From contig NZ_JAZHRR010000001.1 of the NCBI RefSeq assembly GCF_036924515.1, positions 3,815,001 through 3,879,000 on the forward strand: DNA of 64,000 nt, read 5' to 3'. This stretch comes from Bradyrhizobium sp. AZCC 1610 (GTDB lineage: Bacteria > Pseudomonadota > Alphaproteobacteria > Rhizobiales > Xanthobacteraceae). Below are positions 1-8,965 of the stretch, piece by piece (the first letter of the stretch is position 1; every line of letters begins with the position of its first letter). Made by a program: the position numbers and the translations under genes. A model generated the notes under the pieces. The model searched no databases. It had not been told where the DNA came from and saw only the letters and a list, made by a program, of their open reading frames with translations.

Positions 1-448
1 CGAGCGAGCCCGCACCCGACACCAGGCCGAGCACCGTCGAGCGTACCGACGCGGGCACCGCGCGGGCCGCAACCGACATGGCGATGGCTGCCGCGGTACA
101 GGCCAGCGACATGCCGATCAAAATGCCGCCGCCGATCATGACGCTGAGAAAGCCGTTCGCGCCCGCCATCAAGGCAAGGCCGGCGACATAGAGCAGCGCG
201 CCCGCGACCATGATGGCGCGGAAACCGTAGCGCACCGTCAACGCGCCGGCGAGCGGCTGCAAAAATCCCCAGGCGAGATTTTGCACAGCGAGCGCCAGCG
301 TGAAATCGGAGACCGAGATCCGGATGTCCTGCGTCAGCGGCTGCATGAACAGGCCGAGCGATTGCCGCAGGCCCATGCTGAGCGTGAGCATGATGGACGC
401 ACCGATCAGGATGGGTAGCGTCGGACGCAGGATTTGCAGCAGGGCCAT
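1..448 (-). CDS. MFS transporter, N-terminal part (cut by window edge)
   Basis: The reading frame opens with ATG at 448 and runs open off the left edge, giving about 149 residues. It shows hydrophobic segments separated by short loops, with 'RYGFRAIMVAG' in the loop 2-3 position typical of major facilitator transporters. The family moves small molecules across the inner membrane using the proton gradient; the substrate cannot be told. It diverges from a TetR regulator, with a perfect operator-like palindrome in the 133-bp gap, so a drug or metabolite exporter controlled by that repressor is the natural reading. The C-terminal half is outside the window. Confidence 0.8.
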   Translation of the reverse strand, partial: MALLQILRPTLPILIGASIMLTLSMGLRQSLGLFMQPLTQDIRISVSDFTLALAVQNLAWGFLQPLAGALTVRYGFRAIMVAGALLYVAGLALMAGANGFLSVMIGGGILIGMSLACTAAAIAMSVAARAVPASVRSTVLGLVSGAGSL

Positions 449-513
449 TGTTTTTATTCTCCCTATCGGGGGCGATTCGAGCGCCGCGTCCTGCAATCGA
501 TATCTGAAATAGG

Positions 514-529
514 TACACAGACCTGTGTA
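514..529. promoter_or_regulatory. Operator-like palindrome between MFS and TetR genes
   Basis: TACACAG-AC-CTGTGTA is a perfect inverted repeat with 7-bp arms and a 2-bp spacer. It lies 66 bp upstream of the MFS start and 53 bp upstream of the TetR start. Position and symmetry fit a TetR-family operator that represses both genes. The binding itself is inferred. Confidence 0.65.
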
Positions 530-581
530 GGTAGGCTATAAGGGGGAGCTGCTGTCAAGCTAAGGTGACCCACGCATTCGC

Positions 582-1199
582 ATGGCTACCCTGCCCGCCA
601 AACCTGACATGAAGGACCGGATTCTGGAAACTGCGGATAGGCTGTTCTATCTGCAGGGAATTCGCGCGGTCGGCGTCGACACCATCGCGGCCGAAATCGG
701 CATCAGCAAGCGCACGCTCTACAATCATTTTCCGTCCAAGGACGCGCTGATCTCAGCCTATCTGGCGCGGCGCTTCGTGGCTCCGCGCGCTTCCGACAAA
801 TCGCCGGTCGAGCAAATTCTCGGCACCTTCGATTCGCTGGAGCGACGCTTTTCGGCGAAGGATTTTCGCGGCTGCCCCTTCGTCAATGCGGTGGCCGAAC
901 TCGGCGAAGACCGGTCGGTCCGAAAGGTTGCTGTCGCCTTCAAGGAAAGCCGCCGCCTCTGGTTTCGCGACCTGCTGGTACAGCTCGGCGTCGCCGATGC
1001 AGATGCACTGGCGACGCAGCTTGCCTTGCTGGTCGACGGTTCGATCGCGCAGGACCTCGTCCGCAACGACCCGGCGATGGCGCGGGCGGCAAAGCAAGCG
1101 GCCACGGTACTGCTGAGGAATGCGGGGGTGAAAGTGGGCGGAAGTGCAGCCACGAACAAGCGCGCGGCAAAGAAGCGGCAATCAAGGCCGGCCTCTTGA
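582..1199 (+). CDS. TetR/AcrR family transcriptional regulator
   Basis: This 205-residue protein has an N-terminal TetR helix-turn-helix at about residues 10-57; 'TIAAEIGISKRTLYNHF' is the classic recognition region. The rest is the variable ligand and dimer domain, ending in a basic Lys/Arg/Ala tail (NKRAAKKRQ). Such proteins are dimeric repressors released by a small ligand. The gene diverges from an MFS exporter with a 16-bp palindrome between them, so it most likely represses itself and the exporter. AAGGTGA lies about 13 bases before the ATG, a little far for a ribosome site, but no better start is visible. Confidence 0.92.
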   Translation: MATLPAKPDMKDRILETADRLFYLQGIRAVGVDTIAAEIGISKRTLYNHFPSKDALISAYLARRFVAPRASDKSPVEQILGTFDSLERRFSAKDFRGCPFVNAVAELGEDRSVRKVAVAFKESRRLWFRDLLVQLGVADADALATQLALLVDGSIAQDLVRNDPAMARAAKQAATVLLRNAGVKVGGSAATNKRAAKKRQSRPAS

Positions 1200-1241
1200 G
1201 GCTCCCTCCACCGTCGTCCCTGCGTTTCGCAGGGACGACAA

Positions 1242-2615
1242 TCACGCTGCCGTCGACACCACCCTGTTGCGTCCGTCATGCTTGGCGCGATAGAGCGCCA
1301 TGTCGGCGCGCTTGAGCACGTCGGCGACCGGCTCGCCCTTGTGGTCCAGCGTCGCCAGCCCGATCGAGATCGTGACGTCGATGCGCTTGGTGCCCTTGTT
1401 GACCGCAAAGGTTTCGCCGGCGATCGAGCGGCGCAGGCGCTCGGCGACCATGCCGGCGACAGTGAGGTCGGTTTCCGGCATCACGATCACGAACTCCTCG
1501 CCGCCGTAGCGACAGGCGAGATCGATGCCGCGGATCGACTTGCGGATGCGCACCGCGAATTCGCGCAGCACGTCGTCACCGGCGTCATGGCCGTAGGTGT
1601 CGTTGATGGATTTGAAGAAGTCGATATCGAGGATCATCAGCGCGAGCGGCCTGCCGCGGCTCGAGGCCTGCTCGGCGAGCGTCGAGAGATGGCTTTCCAT
1701 ATAGCGGCGGTTATGCAGGCCGGTCAGCGCGTCGGTGATCGCCATTTCGATCGAGTTCTGCACGTTGTCGCGCAGATGGTCGGTATAGCGCCGCTTGCGG
1801 ATCTGGGTGCGCGCCCGCGCGAGCAATTCGTTCTTGTCGACGGGGCGCAAGAGATAATCGTTGACGCCGATTTCGAGCCCGCGCAGCAGGCGGGCATTAT
1901 TGTCGGCGTCGGAGATGGCGAGGATCGGCAGCTGGCGGGTGCGCTCCAGCGAGCGCGCCTGGCTGCACAGCCGCAGGCCGTCGTAATTTTCGAGGCTGAG
2001 CGAAACGATCAGCAAATCGTAATTGCCATCGGCGGCGTGAAACAGCGCCTCCGCCGGATTGATCTCGACGTCGACGGTGTGCTCGGCGGAAAGGATCGGC
2101 GCCAGCCGCTCGTATGACGATGGCCGGTCGTCGACCAAAAGAATCCGCCCGCCGACGCCTTTGTCGGCGATCGCGCTGCGTTCGGGCGCCTCCATACCGA
2201 TCTCGAGCGAGGTGATGGCGCGCATCCGCAGCTCATCGGTCATCATCTTCAGCCGCGTCAGGGACCGAACGCGGGCGATCAGAACGATGTCGGAGACCGG
2301 CTTGGTGAGAAAATCGTCGGCACCGGCTTCCAGCCCGCGAACACGATCAGACGGGCTGTCCAGCGCGGTGACGATTACGACGGGAATGAAATGGGTGGCC
2401 GGGTTCGACTTCAGCCGGCGGCAGACCTCGAAACCGTCCATGTCGGGCATCATGACATCGAGCAGGATGATGTCGCATTCGGAGTGGGCGCAGATGTCGA
2501 GCGCCTCGGTGCCGTTGGAAGCCGTCAGCACGTCGAAATATTCGGCCGACAGACGGGCTTCCAGCAGCTTGACGTTCGCTGGAACATCATCGACGACAAG
2601 GATACGCGCAGACAT
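1242..2615 (-). CDS. pleD: PleD-like response regulator with diguanylate cyclase output
   Basis: The 457-residue protein has two receiver domains followed by GGDEF. The first receiver carries the phospho-acceptor Asp53 (LLDVMMPD). The second (about 157-275) has Ser205 where the Asp should be, so it is the degenerate adaptor receiver known from PleD. The GGDEF domain has RYGGEEF with GGEEF at 371-375, and an inhibitory-site RGID at 362-365, so product feedback should be intact. It makes cyclic di-GMP, which in Caulobacter drives the swarmer-to-stalked transition. It lies 12 bp downstream of divK on the same strand, the conserved alphaproteobacterial order. Confidence 0.95.
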   Translation of the reverse strand: MSARILVVDDVPANVKLLEARLSAEYFDVLTASNGTEALDICAHSECDIILLDVMMPDMDGFEVCRRLKSNPATHFIPVVIVTALDSPSDRVRGLEAGADDFLTKPVSDIVLIARVRSLTRLKMMTDELRMRAITSLEIGMEAPERSAIADKGVGGRILLVDDRPSSYERLAPILSAEHTVDVEINPAEALFHAADGNYDLLIVSLSLENYDGLRLCSQARSLERTRQLPILAISDADNNARLLRGLEIGVNDYLLRPVDKNELLARARTQIRKRRYTDHLRDNVQNSIEMAITDALTGLHNRRYMESHLSTLAEQASSRGRPLALMILDIDFFKSINDTYGHDAGDDVLREFAVRIRKSIRGIDLACRYGGEEFVIVMPETDLTVAGMVAERLRRSIAGETFAVNKGTKRIDVTISIGLATLDHKGEPVADVLKRADMALYRAKHDGRNRVVSTAA

Positions 2616-2627
2616 CGAAGCTCACTC

Positions 2628-2993
2628 CTACCCGATAAAACGCCGCACGGTTTCGATAAACTTGCCGACGGAAATTGGTTTGGACAAATACGCCTCGCAG
2701 CCGCCCTCGCGGATGCGCTCTTCGTCGCCCTTCATCGCAAAGGCGGTGACGGCAACCACCGGAATGGCGCGCAACTCCGGATCGTCCTTGATCCAGCGCG
2801 TCACTTCGAGGCCGGACACTTGCGGAAGCTGGATATCCATCAGGATCAGATCGGGGCGCAGCTTGCGGACGAGATCGAGCGCCTCGAAACCGTTGCTGGT
2901 GCCCGACGTCTGATAGCCATGCGCTTCCAACAGGTCGCGAAAGAGCTTCATGTTGAGCTCGTTGTCCTCCACGATCAGGACGGTTTTTGCCAT
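2628..2993 (-). CDS. divK: DivK single-domain response regulator
   Basis: This is a stand-alone receiver of 121 residues with acidic pocket residues (VEDNE), phospho-acceptor Asp53 (LMDIQLP), the conserved Thr in 'VVAVTAFAM' and Lys in 'LSKPI'. DivK is phosphorylated by DivJ and dephosphorylated by PleC, and sets cell fate by controlling the kinases upstream of CtrA. I chose the ATG at 2993, giving [10 protein letters not shown] at the family length, because AGGGA lies just before it; the frame can be extended upstream to 3080. It is co-directional with pleD. Confidence 0.94.
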   Translation of the reverse strand: MAKTVLIVEDNELNMKLFRDLLEAHGYQTSGTSNGFEALDLVRKLRPDLILMDIQLPQVSGLEVTRWIKDDPELRAIPVVAVTAFAMKGDEERIREGGCEAYLSKPISVGKFIETVRRFIG

Positions 2994-3224
2994 CCCGTCC
3001 CTCCCCTTATCTTCAGGAAACAAGTCCGGCCTTACAGTACGTCGAACACCGCCGCCGGGCTTGTCGAAAAGTGAATTCAAACTAGCGTCAGATTCGCTCT
3101 AAGCGGTTAAATCGATGCACCAATTTTTACGAAGCGGTTTCCAATTGCTTGAACGCACTCCGCAGACTCGGGCATGATGGTTCCAAAGTAGAGCCTATAA
3201 GTTAACGGAAAGGCAAACCCGCTA

Positions 3225-3524
3225 TTGAAAAAGCCTGTTCACAACCCCCGGGAAGTAGCTGAAATCGTTGCGGTTCAGGCGCTGAGTTTTATTGCCGGCG
3301 ACCCTGAAAGGCTAGGCCTGTTCCTGGCCGAAAGCGGGATCGGTCCGGAGACGCTGCGGACGGCCGCGGCCGACCCGCAATTTCTGGCGTCTGTGCTGGA
3401 TTTCGTGATGCGCGACGACGCGACCGTGAAGGCGTTTGCGAGCGCCTCGCAACTGCATCCGACCAACATCGCCGCCGCCCGCCAGGTGCTGGGCGACCCG
3501 CACTGGGAGCGCGACGTGCCGTGA
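3225..3524 (+). CDS. DUF3572 family protein
   Basis: This 99-residue, mostly helical soluble protein has no signal peptide or membrane segment. It fits the short DUF3572 family of Alphaproteobacteria, whose function is unknown. It starts with TTG behind GGAAAGG about 11 bases upstream. Its stop codon overlaps the GTG start of dinB by 4 bp, so the two are probably translationally coupled. That coupling hints at a link with translesion synthesis, but nothing in the protein proves it. Confidence 0.82.
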   Translation: MKKPVHNPREVAEIVAVQALSFIAGDPERLGLFLAESGIGPETLRTAAADPQFLASVLDFVMRDDATVKAFASASQLHPTNIAAARQVLGDPHWERDVP

Positions 3525-4822
3525 GCGCGTCCGCCGCTGAGGGTCCGCGCGCGTTCTGCCGGGATTGCCTCGGCGACCTCGATATCACGGCCAGGCGGTG
3601 CGGCGAATGCGGTTCCCCGCGCCTCGTCCGCCACCATGCCCTGCCCTCGCTGAGGCTGGCGCATATCGATTGCGACGCGTTCTACGCCACCGTCGAGAAG
3701 CGCGACAATCCGGAACTCGCCGACAGGCCCGTGATCATCGGCGGCGGCAAGCGCGGCGTGGTCTCGGCCGCCTGCTACGTTTCGCGAACCTATGGCGTGC
3801 GCTCGGCCATGCCGATGTTCAAGGCCTTGGCGCTCTGCCCGCAGGCTGCCGTAATCCCGCCCGACATCGCGAAATACGTCCGCGTCGGCCGCGAGGTGCG
3901 GCACGCGATGCAGGCGCTGACGCCGCTGGTGGAACCGCTGTCGATCGACGAGGCATTCCTGGACCTTGCCGGCACGCAACGCGTTCACGGCATGATTCCG
4001 GCAAAAGTGCTGGCGCGCTTTGCCGGCGACGTCGAGCGTGACATCGGGATCACGGTATCCGTCGGCCTGTCCTGCAACAAATTCCTGGCCAAGATTGCCT
4101 CCGACCTCGACAAGCCGCGGGGCTTTGCCGCCCTCGACCAGGTTGAGGCCCGCGAAATGCTGGCGGACAAGCCGGTCGGCTTCATCTATGGCGTCGGCCC
4201 CGCGACCCAGGAGAAACTGGTGCAGCGGGGCTTTCGCACCATTGCGGACTTGCAGCGCGCCGACGAGGTCGAGCTGATGAAGCAGTTCGGCGGCGAAGGC
4301 CGCAGGCTGTGGCGGCTGGCGCGCGGCATCGACGACCGCAGCGTGGTGCCGGATCGCGGCGCCAAGACGATATCGAGCGAAACCACGTTCGAAAACGACA
4401 TCCGGGATTTCGCCACGCTGGAACGGCTGCTGTGGCGGCAGTCGGAGAAAGTGTCGTCCCGGCTGAAGAACGGCAATCTTGCTGGCCTCACCATCACGCT
4501 GAAGCTGAAGACCGCCGATTTCAGGCAGCGCACCCGCTCGCAATCGATTCAGGCGCCGACCCAGCTCGCCGCGAAGATTTTCGCGGTGTCGCGCGAAATG
4601 CTGGCGAAGGAGATCGACGGCACGGCATTCCGCCTGATGGGCACCGGCGTCAGCGCGCTGCGCGAGGGATCGCAAGGAGACGACACCGACATGCTCGACC
4701 GCCGCTCCGCCCACGCCGAGCGTGCGATGGATGATTTGCGGAAGAAGTTCGGCAATGCCGCCGTGATCAGGGGGATCGCGTACAGGGGGCCGGCGAAGGA
4801 AGAGGATGAGGGGGAGGAATAA
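3521..4822 (+). CDS. dinB: DNA polymerase IV with N-terminal zinc-ribbon
   Basis: This Y-family translesion polymerase has 433 residues. The catalytic acidic residues are visible as HIDCDAFYATVE (Asp50) and SIDEAFLDL (Asp143-Glu144), followed by the helix-hairpin-helix 'KPVGFIYGVGPATQEKL' and a little-finger domain. Before the polymerase fold sits a four-cysteine motif, C13-x2-C16 and C27-x2-C30, resembling a small zinc ribbon that is absent from E. coli DinB. The enzyme extends past damaged templates without proofreading. GTG is the start and overlaps the DUF3572 stop. No clear beta-clamp pentapeptide is visible in the acidic C-terminus. Confidence 0.95.
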   Translation: MSASAAEGPRAFCRDCLGDLDITARRCGECGSPRLVRHHALPSLRLAHIDCDAFYATVEKRDNPELADRPVIIGGGKRGVVSAACYVSRTYGVRSAMPMFKALALCPQAAVIPPDIAKYVRVGREVRHAMQALTPLVEPLSIDEAFLDLAGTQRVHGMIPAKVLARFAGDVERDIGITVSVGLSCNKFLAKIASDLDKPRGFAALDQVEAREMLADKPVGFIYGVGPATQEKLVQRGFRTIADLQRADEVELMKQFGGEGRRLWRLARGIDDRSVVPDRGAKTISSETTFENDIRDFATLERLLWRQSEKVSSRLKNGNLAGLTITLKLKTADFRQRTRSQSIQAPTQLAAKIFAVSREMLAKEIDGTAFRLMGTGVSALREGSQGDDTDMLDRRSAHAERAMDDLRKKFGNAAVIRGIAYRGPAKEEDEGEE

Positions 4823-4838
4823 GTTACGGACCTTTCCG

Positions 4839-4916
4839 CGTCATTGCGAGCGCAGCGAAGCAATCCATAGCGCCACAAGCGGAGAGATGGATTGCTTCGC
4901 TACGCTCGCAATGACG
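4839..4916. repeat. REP-like palindromic intergenic repeat, copy 1
   Basis: Two 30-bp arms, 4839-4868 and 4887-4916, are inverted copies with one mismatch and enclose an 18-bp loop. The arm starts cgtcattgcgagcgcagcga. Further copies lie at 15399-15483 and 60384-60490. It sits between the converging dinB and ridA genes and could act as an mRNA 3' hairpin for both. Confidence 0.9.
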
Positions 4917-4931
4917 GAGTGAGCAGGGACG

Positions 4932-5333
4932 TCAATCGACGACGGCCACGGCCTCAATCTCGATCAGCCATTCAGGGGCCGCAAGCGCCGTTACACCGAC
5001 GAGCGTGCTCGCCGGCGGCTCCATGCCCTCAAAGAACGCCGAGCGCGCCTTGCCGATGATGGGACGGAGCTCCGGCTTGTAGCCGACGACGAAGGTGGTG
5101 ATCTTCACGATATTGGAATAACTCGCACCGGCGGCTTTCAGCGCCAGGCCAATATTGTGCATTACTTGTGTCGTCTGCGCGGCCAGATCACCCTCACCGA
5201 CCACCCGTCCTTCCTCGTCGGTAGATACCTGCCCCGCGATATAGATCGTGCGCGCACCCGACGCGACGACGACGTGGGAGTAAGCCGGATTGTGGTGAAG
5301 GCCGCTTGGCCGAAGTTGTTGGAGCTTGCTCAT
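4932..5333 (-). CDS. RidA family protein
   Basis: This 133-residue YjgF/YER057c/UK114 protein contains the family core (YIAGQVSTDEEG, 'MHNIGLALKAAGASYSNIVKIT', and a C-terminal IEIEAVAVV). RidA proteins form trimers and hydrolyse reactive enamine/imine intermediates made by PLP enzymes. However, the catalytic Arg usually seen as 'RV.V...LP....VEI' is replaced here by 'STLVGVTALAAPEWLIEI', so this belongs to another Rid subgroup and the deaminase activity is uncertain. The ATG at 5333 has GGGAGG just upstream; a longer frame to 5531 lacks such support. Confidence 0.85.
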   Translation of the reverse strand: MSKLQQLRPSGLHHNPAYSHVVVASGARTIYIAGQVSTDEEGRVVGEGDLAAQTTQVMHNIGLALKAAGASYSNIVKITTFVVGYKPELRPIIGKARSAFFEGMEPPASTLVGVTALAAPEWLIEIEAVAVVD

Positions 5334-5537
5334 GTTTGCGCCTCCCTGACGTGCATGGTTGGGCCGAAGCGTATCCCGGTCCGGCGCTCTCGACCAGACG
5401 GGTCCTCGCAGGATGTTCCGCGCGTCCTGGGGCCTGACTCGTAACCGCAACCGATCGTCCGGCTGCATCGCTAGATCAGCGATCTTGACTCGTCGGGCGA
5501 CATCACGCGATTGGCTTATTGCCGGCACCAACCAAAG

Positions 5538-6302
5538 TCACGTTGCATCGTTCCGCCGTCCGGGCAGATGGCCGAGCAAGTCCATCGGCAGAGGAAAGAC
5601 CACGGTCGATGATCGCTCGCCGGCAATGTCGTGCAGCGCCGCGAAGTAGCGCAACTGCATCGCCTGCGGCTCCTGCGCAAGCGTTCGGCCGGCCTCGACG
5701 AGCTTCTCGGCGGCTTGCTGCTCGCCCATCGCATTGATCACTTTGGCGCGTCGCAACCGCTCCGCCTCGGCCTGCTTGGCAATCGCGCGCACCATGGTTT
5801 CATTGAGATCGATATCCTTGATCTCGATGGTGGTAACCTTGATTCCCCAGACGTCGGTCTGCTGATCGAGAATTTCCTGAATGTCGGAATTAAGCCTGTC
5901 CCGCTCGGCGAGCATCTCGTCCAGTTCGTGCTTGCCGAGCACCGAGCGCAGCGTGGTCTGCGCCAGTTGGCTGGTTGCGGCCATGAAATCGCCGACCTTG
6001 ATGATGGCGCGCTCGGGATCGACGATACGGAAGTAGAGAACGGCGTTGACCTTGACCGGGACGTTGTCGCGTGAAATTACGTCCTGGGGTGGCACTACCT
6101 GTACCATCACCCTGAGGTCTGCCTTTACCATCTGCTGCACAACTGGGATCAGTATGATGAGTCCCGGACCCTTCACCCCAGTGAAGCGGCCGAGCGTGAA
6201 GATCACGCCGCGCTCGTATTCCCGCAGGATACGAATGGCGGAGGCTAGAAATAGGATTACGATCACCGCAAGCGACGCATAGGTCAGATATTCAAGCATC
6301 AT
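5538..6302 (-). CDS. Slipin / SPFH (stomatin-prohibitin) membrane protein
   Basis: The protein has 254 residues with one N-terminal membrane segment (about 4-24). The SPFH/Band 7 domain follows ([13 protein letters not shown], '[20 protein letters not shown]', [13 protein letters not shown]) and then an Ala/Glu-rich helical stretch ([15 protein letters not shown]). Slipins oligomerise in the membrane. Many bacterial ones are encoded beside long-form NfeD proteases that cleave them, as here: the gene overlaps the end of the NfeD gene by 11 bp and follows it in one operon. A role in membrane microdomain quality control is the family inference. Confidence 0.92.
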   Translation of the reverse strand: MMLEYLTYASLAVIVILFLASAIRILREYERGVIFTLGRFTGVKGPGLIILIPVVQQMVKADLRVMVQVVPPQDVISRDNVPVKVNAVLYFRIVDPERAIIKVGDFMAATSQLAQTTLRSVLGKHELDEMLAERDRLNSDIQEILDQQTDVWGIKVTTIEIKDIDLNETMVRAIAKQAEAERLRRAKVINAMGEQQAAEKLVEAGRTLAQEPQAMQLRYFAALHDIAGERSSTVVFPLPMDLLGHLPGRRNDAT

Positions 6303-7701
6303 GACGTACCTCCTTGCCGATCAGCGTCGGCCGGCGCCGCACCACCAGCGTCAAATCTATGATGTTGGCCACCTCGACCACCTCTCCCGGCTTGAACGTT
6401 TCGGCGCCGCGCGCCTGCCAGCGTTCACCTTGCGCGAATACGTGGCCCTCGTTCTCGGACCAGTCGATGACCTGGGCAGACAGGCCACGCATGGCTTGTG
6501 CACCGACCCGTACCGGACCCTTGTCGGCGCGCCGAAGCGATCTGAGTACGACGAGAACGAGACCAATAAACATTGCCGCCGTGATGCCGACGACCGGCCA
6601 TGACAGCCGGTAGCCCGGCGCTTCGACGTCGAAGAGCATGATCGCTCCGAGCACAAAGGCGATGATGCCGCCGAGGCCGATAACCACGGTCGGGTTGAAG
6701 ACTTCGATGGTCAGAAGCACGATCCCGACCACCATCAAGGCGAGGCCGGCGTAGTTTATCGGGAGCAGGTTGAGGGCATAGAGGCCAAGCAGCAGGCAGA
6801 TCGTGCCTACAACTCCGGGGGCGACCGCGCCGGGTGAAGTGAATTCGAAAATCAGGCCGTAGACGCCGACGAGGAGCAAAATCAACGCAACGTTGGGATT
6901 GGTGATGACCGCCAGGAATCGTGAGATCCATCCCGGATCGATCGCTTCGAGGACAGCATCTTTCGTCGCCAAATGTCTGGTATCGCCACCTGCAACCTCC
7001 ACCGCCCGACCATCGATCTGCCTGAGCAGTTCGGCCTGGTCGCGTGCGACGAGGTCGATGACATTCGCCTGCAATGCGGCATTGGCGGACAGGCTGGCGG
7101 CCTCCCGCACCGCCTTCTCCGCCCAATCGGCATTGCGGCCGCGCAACTCGGCAAGGCTGCGGATCAAGGCGACGGCATCGTTTGTCGCCTTTGCCATCAT
7201 GGCATCCTTCGTCTTCGGCTGCTGGTCGCTGCCGTCCTTCTTGTCCTTGTCGCTCTTGTCAGGCGTAGCGTCCGGCAGACCAGGCAACGGACCGCCAATC
7301 TGCACCGGCGTCGCCGCTCCGAGATTGGTGCCCGGCGCCATGGCCGCGATATGCGTGGCGTAGACGAGATAGGTTCCGGCGCTGGCCGCATGGGCTCCGG
7401 AGGGTGCAACGTAACCGACAACAGGAACGCGCGACGCCAGCACGTCAGCGATAATCTCGCGCATGCTGGTTGCGAGACCGCCCGGTGTATTCAAACGCAG
7501 AACGACAACCTCGGCATGTCGTTCGCTTGCCTTGGTCAGAGCGTCTTTCACGTAACGGACCGTTGCCGGCCCGATCGCTCCGTCGACCGAGATGGTCAGC
7601 GCAAGCTTGCTGTTGGCCTCTCCCGCCGAGGCGGCAAGGGGAGAGACAACCAAAGCTACCGCTGAAGCGGCCGCAACAAGAGTCGCCCGTACAGTCTGCA
7701 C
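6292..7701 (-). CDS. NfeD long-form membrane serine protease
   Basis: About 469 residues. A signal peptide (ending near PLAASAGEA) leads into a ClpP/SppA-like protease domain with '[17 protein letters not shown]' and '[15 protein letters not shown]', where the catalytic Ser lies. A cluster of membrane helices follows (about 285-400) and then a soluble OB-fold NfeD domain. The family cleaves the C-terminus of its partner slipin, encoded next. I prefer GTG at 7701: AAGGGAG lies 8 bases before it and the signal peptide then starts correctly. The longer TTG start at 7752 would overlap the likely promoter. Confidence 0.9.
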   Translation of the reverse strand: MQTVRATLVAAASAVALVVSPLAASAGEANSKLALTISVDGAIGPATVRYVKDALTKASERHAEVVVLRLNTPGGLATSMREIIADVLASRVPVVGYVAPSGAHAASAGTYLVYATHIAAMAPGTNLGAATPVQIGGPLPGLPDATPDKSDKDKKDGSDQQPKTKDAMMAKATNDAVALIRSLAELRGRNADWAEKAVREAASLSANAALQANVIDLVARDQAELLRQIDGRAVEVAGGDTRHLATKDAVLEAIDPGWISRFLAVITNPNVALILLLVGVYGLIFEFTSPGAVAPGVVGTICLLLGLYALNLLPINYAGLALMVVGIVLLTIEVFNPTVVIGLGGIIAFVLGAIMLFDVEAPGYRLSWPVVGITAAMFIGLVLVVLRSLRRADKGPVRVGAQAMRGLSAQVIDWSENEGHVFAQGERWQARGAETFKPGEVVEVANIIDLTLVVRRRPTLIGKEVRHDA

Positions 7702-7725
7702 AGCAAGGACTCCCTTATCGAAATG

Positions 7726-7752
7726 ATATGGGATATCCTTGTCTAATCTCAA
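7726..7752 (-). promoter_or_regulatory. Candidate RpoH-type (heat-shock) promoter of nfeD-slipin
   Basis: On the minus strand TTGAGA (7752-7747) and CCCATAT (7732-7726) are separated by 14 bp, close to the sigma-32 pattern CTTGAAA / CCCATNT. A transcript would begin near 7719 and leave a short leader with AAGGGAG before the GTG at 7701. This is pattern matching only. Confidence 0.4.
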
Positions 7753-7848
7753 TATACGCTGGATTGGCTATCCCGCAGCATTTCCCGGTCAAGGCATGCT
7801 GGCTTGGACCGTTCGGACCTCAGCCAACCTAATTCCCCCTGCACCATC

Positions 7849-8946
7849 TCACGAAAACTGCTCAAGATCCGATTTCAATGCGACCAGGAAGCGAGCGGCT
7901 TCACCGCCCGTCACGACGCGATGGTCAAAGGTGAGCGACAACGGCAGCACGCGCCTCACCGCCGGCTGGCCCCGATACGCGACAACGCCTTGGGTAATGC
8001 GGCCGGCGCCTATGATCGCCACTTGCGGAGGCACCACGATCAGGCTGGCGAAGCGGCCTCCGATCATTCCGAAGTTCGACAGCGTAATCGTGGCGCCACG
8101 CAACTCTCCCGGAGGTATTGAGCGCGCGACCGCGTCCGCCCGCATCCGGTCGAGCCCGGTTCGCAAATCCGATACGTCCCGCTCTGCGACATTGCGCAAC
8201 ACGGGAACGATGAGACCGCCCCCGGTATCGACGGCGATGCCGAGATCGATACGGTCGATCAGACGCCGTTCACCAGCGCCGGAATTGTACCAGGCATTGA
8301 GCGACGGCTCTGCCTTGCAGGCGACAGCGATCGCGCGCACCAGCCGGATTGTCACGTCCTCGCCGGTTCGCCAATCGTCGATATCGGCCTCATCGGTGAC
8401 GCTGGCCGGGACGATCTCGGCATGCGCCGCCGTCATGCGCTGCGCCATCGCGCGACGCAATCCGCGCAAGAGTTCGGCGGGTCCGGTATGGGACAAGCCC
8501 TTGGCAGCCCGTTCCACGTCCGCACGCGTCATGAAGCCGCCGGGTCCCGTGGCTTCGACAAGCTCGAGATCGACGTCGAGCTTGCGCGCGAGCGCACGTA
8601 CGGCCGGAAACACCTGGACTTTCTGTCCAGCCGCTGGCCTGGAAGTTGTTGCCGCCGGCGGTTGCTCGCTGGTGCCGAGTTCGCCGACAATTGTGCCGGT
8701 GTCTTGCTCGGGGCCTTCGGCAAACTCGACGAGCGGCGCGCCTACCTTCACCACATCTCCCTTGGCGCCAAACAGGCGCAGGATACGTCCGCTCGACGGT
8801 GACGGCACCTCGACGACGGCCTTGTCAGTCTCGACGGAAACCAGCGGCTGATCGGTGACGACGTGATCGCCTTCGTTGACATACCAGCTTACGATCTCCG
8901 CCTCTTCGAGGCCCTCTCCCAGATCCGGCAATACGAACTGGCGCAT
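7849..8946 (-). CDS. 2-oxoacid dehydrogenase E2 (dihydrolipoamide acyltransferase)
   Basis: The 365-residue protein has an N-terminal lipoyl domain (Lys42 in VETDKAVVEV), a peripheral-subunit binding domain (VRALARKLDVDLELV, GPGGFMTRADV) and a C-terminal acyltransferase domain. It would pass the acyl group from E1 to coenzyme A. Oddly, the HxxxDG active-site motif reads H342-RVV-T346-G, so the usual Asp is Thr. It is the last gene of an E1alpha-E1beta-E2 operon with 19 bp after E1 beta, and no E3 gene is present. Either pyruvate or a branched-chain oxoacid could be the substrate. Confidence 0.9.
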   Translation of the reverse strand: MRQFVLPDLGEGLEEAEIVSWYVNEGDHVVTDQPLVSVETDKAVVEVPSPSSGRILRLFGAKGDVVKVGAPLVEFAEGPEQDTGTIVGELGTSEQPPAATTSRPAAGQKVQVFPAVRALARKLDVDLELVEATGPGGFMTRADVERAAKGLSHTGPAELLRGLRRAMAQRMTAAHAEIVPASVTDEADIDDWRTGEDVTIRLVRAIAVACKAEPSLNAWYNSGAGERRLIDRIDLGIAVDTGGGLIVPVLRNVAERDVSDLRTGLDRMRADAVARSIPPGELRGATITLSNFGMIGGRFASLIVVPPQVAIIGAGRITQGVVAYRGQPAVRRVLPLSLTFDHRVVTGGEAARFLVALKSDLEQFS

Positions 8947-8965
8947 GGGATAAGTCCGCTGGGAA

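Noticed and set aside
3275..4714. 479-codon frame antisense to dinB
   Set aside because: The polymerase on the plus strand has all active-site motifs; the antisense product is Arg/His-rich and without domain signals.
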